DNA of 5,752 nt from an uncultured Prevotella sp. (GCA_946998205.1 CAMPYJ010000069.1:1-5752); one strand, 5' to 3'. Positions 1 through 4,503 are shown, numbered from the stretch's first letter. Notes: generated by a model not told the origin, from the letters alone. A program made the numbers and translations.

Positions 1-58
1 ATGATTATAACGGAACGGCTTCCACTCGTCTTTATGAATTAATAGAACACACCTTTAT
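1..58. other. left edge, no gene assigned
   Basis: A plus-strand frame starting at position 3 is open here and reads like protein at first (DYNGTASTRLYELIEHTF). It then runs into the terminator hairpin at 66-91 and continues antisense to the DUF5053 gene. It could be the end of a gene lying outside the window, but no stop or homology supports this. No other gene is visible in this stretch. Confidence 0.2.
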
Positions 59-91
59 AAAAAATGCCCCGACACGGTTAAGTATCAGGGC
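59..91 (-). terminator. intrinsic terminator of the minus-strand DUF5053 operon
   Basis: Read on the minus strand, GCCCTGATAC and GTGTCGGGGC form a 10-bp stem with two G-U pairs and a six-base loop. A T6 run follows at 64-59. The hairpin begins 32 bases after the stop codon of the DUF5053 gene at 123-413. Stem plus U-run is the standard Rho-independent form. Confidence 0.8.
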
Positions 92-122
92 GGTGCGTCA
101 CAAGCCCAGTAACGGCTTTTGT

Positions 123-413
123 TCAAATAGCGGCAGATATGGTGTTTGCCGGGGCTTTTATGCTTTCAGCGGCACGGCGGATGCGATTGCTGAGGTCGTT
201 AAGTGCGTCATAGAGTTGTTCTGCCTCTTGTTCGTTGAACCCTCCAACCCCTCCGTTGCCATCAATGCCATACATCTTGTGTTGAAACCATGCCATGGAT
301 TTATCAAAATAGGTGCGGTTGATTTCTCTCCACGATATGGCGAGATAGATGTCGCTCATACGTTTCTTCATATCGGTGATTTGTTGTTTTTTCTGAATCG
401 CTGATGTTTCCAT
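123..413 (-). CDS. DUF5053 family small protein, copy 1 (possible HTH DNA-binding protein)
   Basis: This 96-aa protein matches the pattern I know for DUF5053 of Bacteroidales: a short lead, MKKRMSDIYLAISW, then YFDKSMAWFQHKMYGIDGN, and a C-terminal F-x-EQE...L-x-LSNRIRRAAESI helix. The function of the family is not established. The segment at residues 30-50 resembles the helix-turn-helix of Cro-like proteins (K-S-x-x-W-F-x-x-K), so a DNA-binding role is my inference. It is about 85 percent alignable with the copies at 3808-4074 and 4529-4783, and closest to the latter (shared GIDGNGGVGGFNEQE). The start METSA... is supported by METVI... in that copy. It is the second gene of an operon with 469-636 and is followed by an intrinsic terminator. 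It has a C-terminal extension (KAPANTISAAI) that the other copies lack. Confidence 0.85.
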   Translation of the reverse strand: METSAIQKKQQITDMKKRMSDIYLAISWREINRTYFDKSMAWFQHKMYGIDGNGGVGGFNEQEAEQLYDALNDLSNRIRRAAESIKAPANTISAAI

Positions 414-432
414 AATCTTATATTCTTTTTGT

Positions 433-459
433 AGTCCCTCCTGTGTAGGTGGAGGGACT
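433..459 (-). other. intercistronic hairpin between the 55-aa gene and DUF5053 copy 1
   Basis: AGTCCCTCC and GGAGGGACT form a perfect 9-bp stem around a nine-base loop. The hairpin fills most of the 55-base gap between the two minus-strand genes. No T-run follows on the minus strand, so it is unlikely to be a terminator; mRNA processing, stability or translational control are possible. A weaker hairpin with GCTCC/GGAGC arms occupies the same place in the related operon at 4479-4503. Confidence 0.6.
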
Positions 460-468
460 TGTTGTTAT

Positions 469-636
469 TTACTCTCTTGGCATCATTGTAAGTCGGTCGA
501 AAATATCTTGCGCATACTCCAATAATTGAGGATGTCCGTTTGGATAACTGCTGCAATAGTTCCTGATAGCATCAATAAGAGCTTCTTCTGATGCTGTGAC
601 TTTTAGTGCGATGCTTGTTTCCTCTTTTGTTTCCAT
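469..636 (-). CDS. 55-aa partner protein of DUF5053 copy 1, unknown function
   Basis: I do not recognise a named family. The protein starts METKEETSIALKV and has an acidic, leucine-rich character typical of a small two- to three-helix protein. The core YCSSYPNGHPQLLEYAQDI aligns with YNRSYPNGYPELLSIIIEK in the 51-aa protein at 4311-4466, which occupies the same place ahead of another DUF5053 gene. A longer reading frame begins at 663, but that ATG lies inside the probable -7 promoter element (661-668), so the internal ATG at 636 is the credible start and leaves a leader of about 20 bases. It is the first gene of the operon with 123-413. The conserved pairing suggests the two products act together, for example as regulator and antagonist, but this is inference. 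Confidence 0.75.
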   Translation of the reverse strand: METKEETSIALKVTASEEALIDAIRNYCSSYPNGHPQLLEYAQDIFDRLTMMPRE

Positions 637-660
637 ATCTTTATATTTATTTGAACAATA

Positions 661-692
661 CAAAAATACTATTTGTTTTGATAGTATGCAAA
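661..692 (-). promoter_or_regulatory. Bacteroidetes-type promoter of the minus-strand operon
   Basis: On the minus strand the -33 element TTTG (692-689) and the -7 element TATTTTTG (668-661) are separated by exactly 20 bases. TAnnTTTG with an upstream TTG/TTTG is the known Bacteroides consensus. The predicted start of transcription is near 655, about 18 bases before the ATG at 636. The same N20 spacing occurs at 2718-2748, 3748-3778 and 4254-4284. Confidence 0.75.
666..687. promoter_or_regulatory. palindromic operator, TACTA-N10-TAGTA
   Basis: ATACTAT and ATAGTAT form 7-bp arms around an 8-base spacer. The palindrome lies within the -33/-7 spacer and overlaps the -7 element, a position where bound protein would block RNA polymerase. 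The core TACTA-N10-TAGTA, with an A-rich spacer in the same orientation relative to the gene, recurs at 4229-4248 ahead of the related operon. Confidence 0.65.
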
Positions 693-746
693 TCTTTTAG
701 TGATTATTTTCCATAAATATGGCATTTTCTTTGTGCATTTATACCC

Positions 747-1217
747 ATGATAATGAAGCTGTTATCAATATTATTCGTGTTGTCGTGTCTGCTTTGCCTG
801 ATGGGTTGCAGGACGGTGAGGTTTGTGCCTGTGCCAGAGTACCACACCTTATATAAGACGAGGGCGGACACCGTACAGCATAGGGACAGTGTGCGAGACG
901 TTCAGTGGATGACTGCAAGGGAAGTAGAGAGCATGCAGCTGGCGGCGTTGGGCATACAGATCAAAGGGCTGAAAAACGCACTCTTGGTAGAACGCGACAA
1001 ATTGCTGCAAAAGATATCAAACGAGAAAGCGCATAAGGTAGACACTATGATGCAACGAGACAGCATTCCAGTTTCCTACCCTGTGGAAAAGCCGCTGACC
1101 ATATGGCAGCGGTGGAAGATGGACTTGGGCGGCTGGGCCATGGGCGTGGCGGCGGTGATGGTTATAGTAGTGGTTATCTTGTTGGTATTAAAAGTTGGCA
1201 AGATATGTCCAAGATAG
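747..1217 (+). CDS. probable phage unimolecular spanin (u-spanin)
   Basis: The 156-aa product has a lipoprotein signal peptide with the lipobox LMGC (Cys21), a periplasmic stretch (about residues 22-126) with a predicted coiled coil around residues 58-90, and a C-terminal membrane segment (about 127-150, GWAMGVAAVMVIVVVILLVL) followed by a short basic tail. A lipid anchor in the outer membrane plus a C-terminal inner-membrane span is the defining layout of u-spanins such as phage T1 gp11 (131 aa), which fuse the two membranes at the last step of lysis. The segment EKPLTIWQRWKMDLGGW is of a kind I associate with Bacteroidales prophage proteins. ATG 747 or the in-frame ATG 753 could be the start; both keep the lipobox. 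No convincing TAnnTTTG promoter lies directly upstream. An ordinary lipoprotein with a membrane tail remains possible. Confidence 0.65.
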   Translation: MIMKLLSILFVLSCLLCLMGCRTVRFVPVPEYHTLYKTRADTVQHRDSVRDVQWMTAREVESMQLAALGIQIKGLKNALLVERDKLLQKISNEKAHKVDTMMQRDSIPVSYPVEKPLTIWQRWKMDLGGWAMGVAAVMVIVVVILLVLKVGKICPR

Positions 1218-1236
1218 CGCAAGAAATAAAATCATT

Positions 1237-1320
1237 ATGAATGCCATTGACGAGGTGGATTGGAGAAAATTAATTATATTTGCAACCGCCACCTCGTCAA
1301 ATTGTCAACTCATCAACTAA
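1237..1320 (+). CDS. possible 27-aa peptide over a long hairpin
   Basis: A short reading frame runs from ATG 1237 to TAA 1318-1320 (begins MNAIDEVDWRKLIIFATATS) and ends 11 bases before the next gene at 1332. It lies in the 114-base gap between the spanin candidate and the small membrane protein. Placement fits a very small phage gene, but there is no homologue in the window and no family I can name. The same bases form a perfect 12-bp inverted repeat, so the frame may be a by-product of RNA structure. Confidence 0.25.
   Translation: MNAIDEVDWRKLIIFATATSSNCQLIN
1247..1300. repeat. 12-bp inverted repeat (hairpin) between phage genes
   Basis: TTGACGAGGTGG at 1247-1258 pairs perfectly with CCACCTCGTCAA at 1289-1300 across an AT-rich 30-base loop. 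No T-run follows, so it is not a standard terminator. It could be an mRNA processing or stability element, or a protein-binding site. Confidence 0.6.
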
Positions 1321-1331
1321 AAACCTCAATC

Positions 1332-1550
1332 ATGAACATCCATGGATTTATCATCTTGATCATCGTATGGGTACTGGTCGCATTGGCGACAGCCATGGGA
1401 AAGTCCGGGCGACAGACATCCGACGGCAAGTGGCGGCGCGAGGAGAAACGCAAGCGGCTGGAAGAGGAATATGCCGAAAACCTGAAGGCATGGAACGAAT
1501 GCAAGCAGGACTTTAAGCGCAGGATGAGAAAGTTGCTCGGGCGACGATAG
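1332..1550 (+). CDS. small single-span membrane protein, phage-associated
   Basis: The 72-aa product starts MNIHGFIILIIVWVLVALAT, giving one membrane segment at about residues 4-23. A strongly charged, probably helical or coiled-coil tail follows (RREEKRKRLEEEYAENLKAW, then K/R-rich to the end). By the positive-inside rule the tail should lie in the cytoplasm. ATG 1332 is chosen because the in-frame sequence upstream to 1260 crosses the inverted repeat at 1289-1300 and adds non-membrane sequence ahead of the hydrophobic segment. It sits between the spanin candidate and the tape measure pseudogene, so a lysis helper or holin-like role is possible, but nothing in the sequence proves this. A terminator follows at 1581-1617. 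Confidence 0.6.
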   Translation: MNIHGFIILIIVWVLVALATAMGKSGRQTSDGKWRREEKRKRLEEEYAENLKAWNECKQDFKRRMRKLLGRR

Positions 1551-1580
1551 ATGTATTTTTAGACATCATAATAAATCAGG

Positions 1581-1617
1581 ACTATCTTTGAACAAAAAAT
1601 CAAGGATAGTTTTTTTT
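1581..1617 (+). terminator. strong intrinsic terminator ending at the tape measure start codon
   Basis: ACTATCTTTGA (1581-1591) pairs with TCAAGGATAGT (1600-1610) as an 11-bp stem with one G-U pair and an A-rich 8-base loop. An unbroken T-run follows through 1617. The ATG of the tape measure frame is at 1618-1620, so the terminator occupies the whole ribosome-binding region of the next gene. It should end transcription of the genes at 747-1550. Confidence 0.85.
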
Positions 1618-2198
1618 ATGGCAAGAAACACGCAAGAATTTGAAACCGTCATAAGGGTCAACGCCCAGCAGGCGAAGGATGAGTTGAAAACCATGCAGGA
1701 ACGCTTGGACGAGCTGAAACGCAAGAAAGACACGCTGTTAAGCGGCAAGAACTACGATGCGAAAGACCTCCGCACACTCAACAAGGAGATAAGGCAGCAG
1801 AGCGCGGCCGTCAAGGCGTTCGGCAGCAGAGCGCGGCCGTCAAGGCGTTCGGCAGCAGTGTGCAGGACACCATTCACACGCTCAGTAACTTGGATAAGGC
1901 AAGTCTCGGTGAACTGCAGAAGTCGGTGCGCAACCTCAGGCGGCAGATGGCGAACGTCACCAACGAGGAGGAGTTCCGACAACTGGATGCGCTCATGCAG
2001 AAAGCCAACGCGCGCATCCTGGAACTCAAAGGCTCGGCCGGAGAGGCGGCAACGGAGACAAGGCGCGTGGCAGAGGCGGCAAAGACGGTCAACGCCGTGT
2101 TGGCGAATGTCAACGGGGCATCGCTGTCTGAACTCCGAACGGCGGCAGCTGCCATCCGGGAGGAGATGGAGAAGACCAAGCCGGACACGAAAGCGTAT
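1618..2198 (+). pseudogene. phage tail tape measure protein, N-terminal fragment, frameshifted
   Basis: The frame begins MARNTQEFETVIRVNAQQAK and continues as a long charged coiled coil (ELKTMQERLDELKRKKDTLL, then LGELQKSVRNLRRQM, EEEFRQLDALMQKANARILE and LSELRTAAAAIREEMEKTKP). This alanine-, leucine- and charge-rich helical pattern is typical of the N-terminus of tail tape measure proteins, which set tail length and usually run to many hundreds of residues. A 29-bp tandem duplication at 1793-1858 shifts the frame by two; removing one unit joins ...VKAFGS to SVQDTIHTL... without a gap. Homology-like sequence stops near KPDTKAY at 2198, so the large C-terminal part is missing. The start is the ATG directly after the terminator T-run. 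The GC-rich composition differs from the AT-rich lipoprotein locus downstream. Confidence 0.8.
1793..1858 (+). repeat. 29-bp tandem duplication inside the tape measure gene
   Basis: Positions 1793-1829 and 1822-1858 are identical: a 29-base unit repeated once, bounded by three copies of the 8-mer GGCAGCAG. Twenty-nine bases is not a multiple of three, so the second unit shifts the reading frame. The structure is what slipped replication or recombination at the 8-mer would give, and loss of one unit would restore the gene. Confidence 0.9.
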
Positions 2199-2590
2199 CC
2201 TTTCCTGCCGTCCGACAAGTATGATCAAGGGCGTGAATATGCCCGGTGTCCCATCACCTACACCGACTGGCGCATGTACAAGCGTTATCCCAGTATACCG
2301 TCAAACAATGACAATGACTGTGGCTCTCTCTCCCTACAACCGTCCTTTGAGCTTTATTTTCCGTTCTTCAAAATGCTCCTAAGACGAAAACCCTTGGCGA
2401 CTTCTGCTCCAACGTGCATGTGGACGCTCACCACACCATTGTCATCAAGTTCCTCACCGATGATGTTCCCGACCCGAGAAAAATCTACGTCTTCGACAAC
2501 AAGAGGTTCATCTGCCAGAAAATAGAATTCAACGTCTCCGGCGACGGCATCGACAAGGAAAAGGTAGGCTACTTCAGCGAACTACTATAA
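2199..2590 (+). pseudogene. C-terminal remnant of an unidentified phage-like gene
   Basis: The clear part is a frame open from 2351 to the TAA at 2588-2590. It encodes 79 residues including LGDFCSNVHVDAHHTIVIKF, VPDPRKIYVFDNKRFICQKI and VGYFSELL at the end. There is no start codon near its beginning, and TGA stops precede it in this frame. The stretch 2199-2350 is open in a different frame (PFLPSDKYDQGREYARCPIT, TDWRMYKRYP), continuous with the tape measure frame; it may be another part of the same lost gene or junction sequence. The ending resembles those of phage structural proteins I associate with Bacteroidales prophages, but I cannot name it. The tape measure truncation at about 2198 is probably one end of the deletion that created this remnant. 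Confidence 0.45.
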
Positions 2591-2601
2591 ATGTACAGGC
2601 T

Positions 2602-2658
2602 TCTCGCCTTACCACAAGCGCATGCTTCTCACCATGGAGCATGCGCTTTTTCTCTTCT
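2602..2658 (+). terminator. two-hairpin repeat, copy 1, with terminator T-run
   Basis: AAGCGCATGCT (2616-2626) and AGCATGCGCTT (2638-2648) form an 11-bp stem, and the T-run following it (TTTTTCTCTT) makes this copy a fair intrinsic terminator. It lies 25 bases after the stop of the phage remnant. The core CCTTACCACAAGCGCATGCT and the loop CACCATGG are shared with copies at 4101-4185 and 4811-4892. The upstream hairpin is different here: AGGC/GCCT instead of CGCCCG/CGGGCG. Confidence 0.75.
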
Positions 2659-2682
2659 ATCGTGGCACGTCGTAGTACCTAC

Positions 2683-2711
2683 ATTATCATAATTACGCTA
2701 AATATGATAAT
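2683..2711. promoter_or_regulatory. palindromic operator upstream of the lipoprotein promoter
   Basis: ATTATCATA and TATGATAAT are perfect 9-bp arms around an 11-base spacer, ending six bases before the -33 element at 2718. The position matches that of the operator at 4228-4249 relative to its promoter, but the half-site is different. It is a plausible repressor or activator site for the lipoprotein gene. Confidence 0.55.
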
Positions 2712-2717
2712 AAAAAA

Positions 2718-2748
2718 TTGCGTGATTAAAAATTTATATGTACTTTTG
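2718..2748 (+). promoter_or_regulatory. Bacteroidetes-type promoter of the lipoprotein gene
   Basis: TTG (2718-2720), a 20-base spacer and TACTTTTG (2741-2748) match the TAnnTTTG class. Transcription would start near 2755, leaving a leader of about 50 bases before ATG 2804. Confidence 0.7.
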
Positions 2749-2776
2749 TTAGATAATATTGTGTTTTTTTATCTAA
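2749..2776. other. 8-bp inverted repeat at the transcription start of the lipoprotein gene
   Basis: TTAGATAA (2749-2756) and TTATCTAA (2769-2776) are perfect arms around a 12-base T-rich spacer, directly after the -7 element. It could be an operator, or a 5' stem in the mRNA if the start site lies at its left edge. Confidence 0.5.
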
Positions 2777-2803
2777 ATGTTTAATATTTAAAAATAAATT
2801 ACC

Positions 2804-3425
2804 ATGGACGAAAAAAGAAAATCATGTCTATTCTTTTTCCTTTTTTTTTATCGTCATCTTTATCCTTATTTTGGTTTCTGTGAATACATGTAGCAATGAT
2901 GAAAAAAGTTCAGCTACGGAAGAAGAGGAGGTAGAAAAGGAATTTAGCGATGCCGTAGAGAGTGGCGACAAAGAAGTAGAAAAAGAAAAAGTGAAAGAAT
3001 GGAAATTTACGTTTGACGAAGACGAGATGAACAGTTCTCGTAATGTATATGCTCGCATATCCAGTTTCAACACCATTGCTCAAGATTTCCCGTATGGTGC
3101 GACAGGAGCCAACATTTGCATTAGGTATATGAAAAAGTATGGCTACGATGTTCTGGTGACCATTGACGAGGGTCAGTTCAGTGGCATTGAAGTCAGCGGC
3201 ACTAATTATATAATGGTTCGTTTTGATAAGGGAAAAGCGATAAAGTATTGGTATAGTAATCCAGATGACGGTTCGAGCGATTGTGTGTTTATCCGTAAGG
3301 CTAACGACTTTATAAAGAGGTGCAAGGAAGCTAAAGATATAAAGATAGAATTACCGCTTTTTCAGAATGGTAGACCTGTTTTTAAATTTCATGTGGACAA
3401 GCCTTTAGTGTGGCGCACAAAATAA
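2804..3425 (+). pseudogene. lipoprotein of unknown function, off-frame at a T9 tract (phase variation or decay)
   Basis: The long frame up to TAA 3423-3425 has no ATG at its beginning; upstream in that frame is only hydrophobic sequence (IVIFILILVSVNTC). ATG 2804 starts MDEKRKSCLFFFLFF in another frame and soon stops. The two frames meet at a run of nine T (2841-2849). With eight T they join as a 206-aa protein with a basic n-region (KRK), a hydrophobic core and a candidate lipid cysteine at residue 29 (VNTC-SND). The mature part starts with an acidic E/K-rich linker (EEEEVEKEF), then a folded domain with the motifs ISSFNTIAQDFPYG, VLVTIDEGQFSG, VRFDKG and FKFHVDKPLVW. The FPY...GQF...VRFD pattern occurs in exported proteins of unknown function in several phyla. 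The gene has its own operator and promoter and a hairpin after its stop. The T9 may be a phase-variation switch, a decay mutation or a sequencing error. Confidence 0.7.
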
Positions 3426-3448
3426 GTTCACACAGCCCCACTGTGAAC
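3426..3448 (+). terminator. hairpin directly after the lipoprotein stop codon
   Basis: GTTCACA (3426-3432) and TGTGAAC (3442-3448) form a 7-bp stem that starts at the first base after the stop codon. Only CCCTATAATG follows, with no T-run, so termination would be weak; the hairpin may instead protect the 3' end of the mRNA. Confidence 0.4.
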
Positions 3449-3487
3449 CCCTATAATGTATCATAGTGAAGTCTCCACAAAGCAAAG

Positions 3488-3612
3488 ACAGGCTGAAAGC
3501 CCAATAAGCTTACAGACCGGGGCAGCGCCCCGGGTAGAGATAGTCGGGTTAATGACGTCCTGTAAGGACAAAAGCAACTCCAATTACCCTCCCACCGCTT
3601 TTGCTGCTGTGG
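3488..3612. repeat. REP/BIME-like block of short palindromes
   Basis: Three hairpins follow each other: GGCTGAAAGCC (near 3491), CCGGGGC-AGC-GCCCCGG (near 3518) and GTCCT-GTA-AGGAC (near 3558). This style of closely spaced perfect palindromes in non-coding DNA resembles dispersed REP-type repeats. A reading frame can be drawn through it on either strand, but its content is set by the palindromes, so I regard the stretch as non-coding. Family membership needs a genome-wide comparison. Confidence 0.5.
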
Positions 3613-3649
3613 AGATTTCGCATTCGTTCCATTCGTTGTTAAAAAAAAG

Positions 3650-3689
3650 TCCCCCATAGTCTCACCTAATCCCCCATAGTCCCACCTAA
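3650..3689. repeat. two 20-bp tandem repeats
   Basis: Two adjacent 20-base units starting TCCCCCATAGT differ at a single position (CTCACCTAA versus CCCACCTAA). Only two units are present and there is no spacer, so this is not a CRISPR array. Confidence 0.8.
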
Positions 3690-3734
3690 TCATATATAAT
3701 TATCTCTCCTCGTTATCTTTTTTGCGATAAAATA

Positions 3735-3771
3735 TCACACTAAAAACTTGCGCAGTGTGAAATATCACACT
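3735..3771. promoter_or_regulatory. operator region with three TCACACT half-sites
   Basis: TCACACT (3735-3741), AGTGTGA (3754-3760) and TCACACT (3765-3771) give one inverted pair with a 12-base gap and one with a 4-base gap. The 13-mer AAATATCACACTA is also a direct repeat 30 bases apart (3730 and 3760). The sites cover the -33 element and reach the -7 element of the promoter at 3748-3778, so binding here would control the DUF5053 gene at 3808. Confidence 0.65.
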
Positions 3772-3778
3772 ACATTTG
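3748..3778 (+). promoter_or_regulatory. Bacteroidetes-type promoter of DUF5053 copy 2
   Basis: TTG (3748-3750), a 20-base spacer and TACATTTG (3771-3778) match the consensus. The start codon at 3808 lies 30 bases beyond the -7 element. Confidence 0.75.
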
Positions 3779-3807
3779 TCATGTTAGACAATTAAAACAT
3801 CAAAGAT

Positions 3808-4074
3808 ATGGGACGATACATGACAATGAAGCAAACAGAACAAACTACCATGAAGCAGCAGATGAGCGACATCCTCCTCTCTATTTCATGGGGATGCCTC
3901 GCGCGCGACTACTTTTCAAAGTCGGCATCATGGTTCTACAACAAGTTCAACGGCATCGATGGCAACCGAAAACCAACAGAGTTCAGCCTTGAAGAGCGCA
4001 TACAGCTCAAAGGTGCACTATGCGACCTTGCCGAACGCATACGCCGTGCCGCCGACAGCATTGACACCATTTAG
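3808..4074 (+). CDS. DUF5053 family small protein, copy 2 (solo, possible HTH DNA-binding protein)
   Basis: The 88-aa product shares the family layout: MKQQMSDILLSISW, then LARDYFSKSASWFYNKFNGI, then FSLEERIQLKGALCDLAERI and RRAADSI. It differs from copies 1 and 3 after GIDGN, having RKPTEF where they have GGVGGF, and in the probable recognition helix (KSASWFYNKF). ATG 3808 is used; in-frame ATGs at 3820 and 3826 are possible, and 3826 would align best with the start of copy 3. It has its own promoter and a different operator (TCACACT half-sites). No homologue of the 51/55-aa partner lies upstream. The two-hairpin repeat follows 27 bases after the stop. DNA binding and autoregulation are inferred, not shown. 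Confidence 0.85.
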   Translation: MGRYMTMKQTEQTTMKQQMSDILLSISWGCLARDYFSKSASWFYNKFNGIDGNRKPTEFSLEERIQLKGALCDLAERIRRAADSIDTI

Positions 4075-4100
4075 GCGAGGGGGTGTTTGCTCCCCTGTTT

Positions 4101-4185
4101 AACAAAAAGCCGCCCGACGCCTACGGGCGCAACCTTACCACAAGCGCATGCTTCCCACCATGGAGCATGCGCTTTGTCTCTGGCA
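4101..4185 (+). repeat. two-hairpin repeat, copy 2
   Basis: ACAAAAAGCCGCCCGACGCC leads into hairpin A (CGCCCG 4111-4116 with CGGGCG 4124-4129, seven-base loop), then CCTTACC and hairpin B (AAGCGCATGCT 4142-4152 with AGCATGCGCTT 4164-4174), followed by TTGTCTCT. Almost the same sequence follows DUF5053 copy 3 at 4811-4892. The broken T-run makes it a weak intrinsic terminator at best, but its place after a stop codon fits a 3'-end element. Confidence 0.8.
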
Positions 4186-4227
4186 GATTTGCATTCGTTG
4201 TTTAAAAACAGCATTGCCATTAAATAG

Positions 4228-4249
4228 TTACTACAAAATAAAGTAGTAA
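4228..4249. promoter_or_regulatory. palindromic operator, TACTA-N10-TAGTA, ahead of the copy 3 operon
   Basis: TTACTAC (4228-4234) and GTAGTAA (4243-4249) are 7-bp arms around AAAATAAA. The core TACTA-N10-TAGTA is the same as at 666-687. A smaller repeat TACTT-GTA-AAGTA (4251-4263) follows and covers the -33 element, so several TACT half-sites lie in tandem. Confidence 0.65.
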
Positions 4250-4253
4250 ATAC

Positions 4254-4284
4254 TTGTAAAGTACAAAATAATGTATTACCTTTG
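4254..4284 (+). promoter_or_regulatory. Bacteroidetes-type promoter of the copy 3 operon
   Basis: TTG (4254-4256), a 20-base spacer and TACCTTTG (4277-4284) match the consensus. The first gene starts at 4311, 27 bases beyond the -7 element, nearly the same distance as in the minus-strand operon (25 bases). Confidence 0.75.
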
Positions 4285-4310
4285 CGTTGCCTTAATAAAA
4301 ACAACGGAAA

Positions 4311-4466
4311 ATGAAACAAGAAATGGAAACAATGAGGGTCACAGATGAGGAAAGGGATCTCCTTGAGCAGATGAGAAACTACAACCGGTCTTACCCAAAC
4401 GGTTATCCGGAACTACTCAGTATCATCATTGAGAAGTTTTACGCTATGCTCCGACAACCTTATTGA
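4311..4466 (+). CDS. 51-aa partner protein of DUF5053 copy 3, unknown function
   Basis: The frame runs from ATG 4311 to TGA 4464-4466. It begins MKQEMETMRVTDEERDLLEQ and contains MRNYNRSYPNGYPELLSIII. The SYPNG-x-P-x-LL core and overall length match the 55-aa protein at 469-636, the only other member in the window, which also directly precedes a DUF5053 gene. The family is not one I can name. Small size and predicted helices fit an antitoxin, co-regulator or anti-repressor, but no motif decides between them. The start is supported by the promoter at 4254-4284 and by the METxE-like alignment of both homologues. The gap to the next gene is 62 bases and holds a hairpin. Confidence 0.75.
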   Translation: MKQEMETMRVTDEERDLLEQMRNYNRSYPNGYPELLSIIIEKFYAMLRQPY

Positions 4467-4478
4467 CAATAAAACACC

Positions 4479-4503
4479 GCTCCTCTACCAATGGGGATGG
4501 AGC
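4479..4503 (+). other. intercistronic hairpin between the 51-aa gene and DUF5053 copy 3
   Basis: GCTCC and GGAGC close the stem, and further pairs (TC with GA past one bulged T) extend it. It is weaker than the hairpin at 433-459 but holds the same place and the same CTCC/GGAG composition. Confidence 0.4.

Noticed and set aside
93..404. 103-aa plus-strand reading frame
   Set aside because: It runs antisense to DUF5053 copy 1, which has two good paralogues, and it crosses the intercistronic side of the operon; it is a shadow frame.
726..733. TTTCTTTG as a -7 element for the spanin gene
   Set aside because: It lacks the TA of TAnnTTTG and has no TTG at the 20-base distance shared by the other promoters.
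1752..2228. 158-aa and 114-aa minus-strand frames opposite the tape measure gene
   Set aside because: They are arginine- and serine-rich frames opposite a GC-rich coding sequence whose plus-strand coiled-coil pattern is clear.
3456..3659. 67-aa plus-strand frame and an 80-aa minus-strand frame over 3451-3693
   Set aside because: Both consist of palindromic and tandem repeats and show no protein-like pattern or start context.
3650..3689. CRISPR array
   Set aside because: There are only two directly adjacent 20-bp units without spacers, and no cas gene is present.
4071..4319. 82-aa minus-strand frame
   Set aside because: It runs through the two-hairpin repeat and the promoter and operator of the copy 3 operon, so it is not a credible gene.
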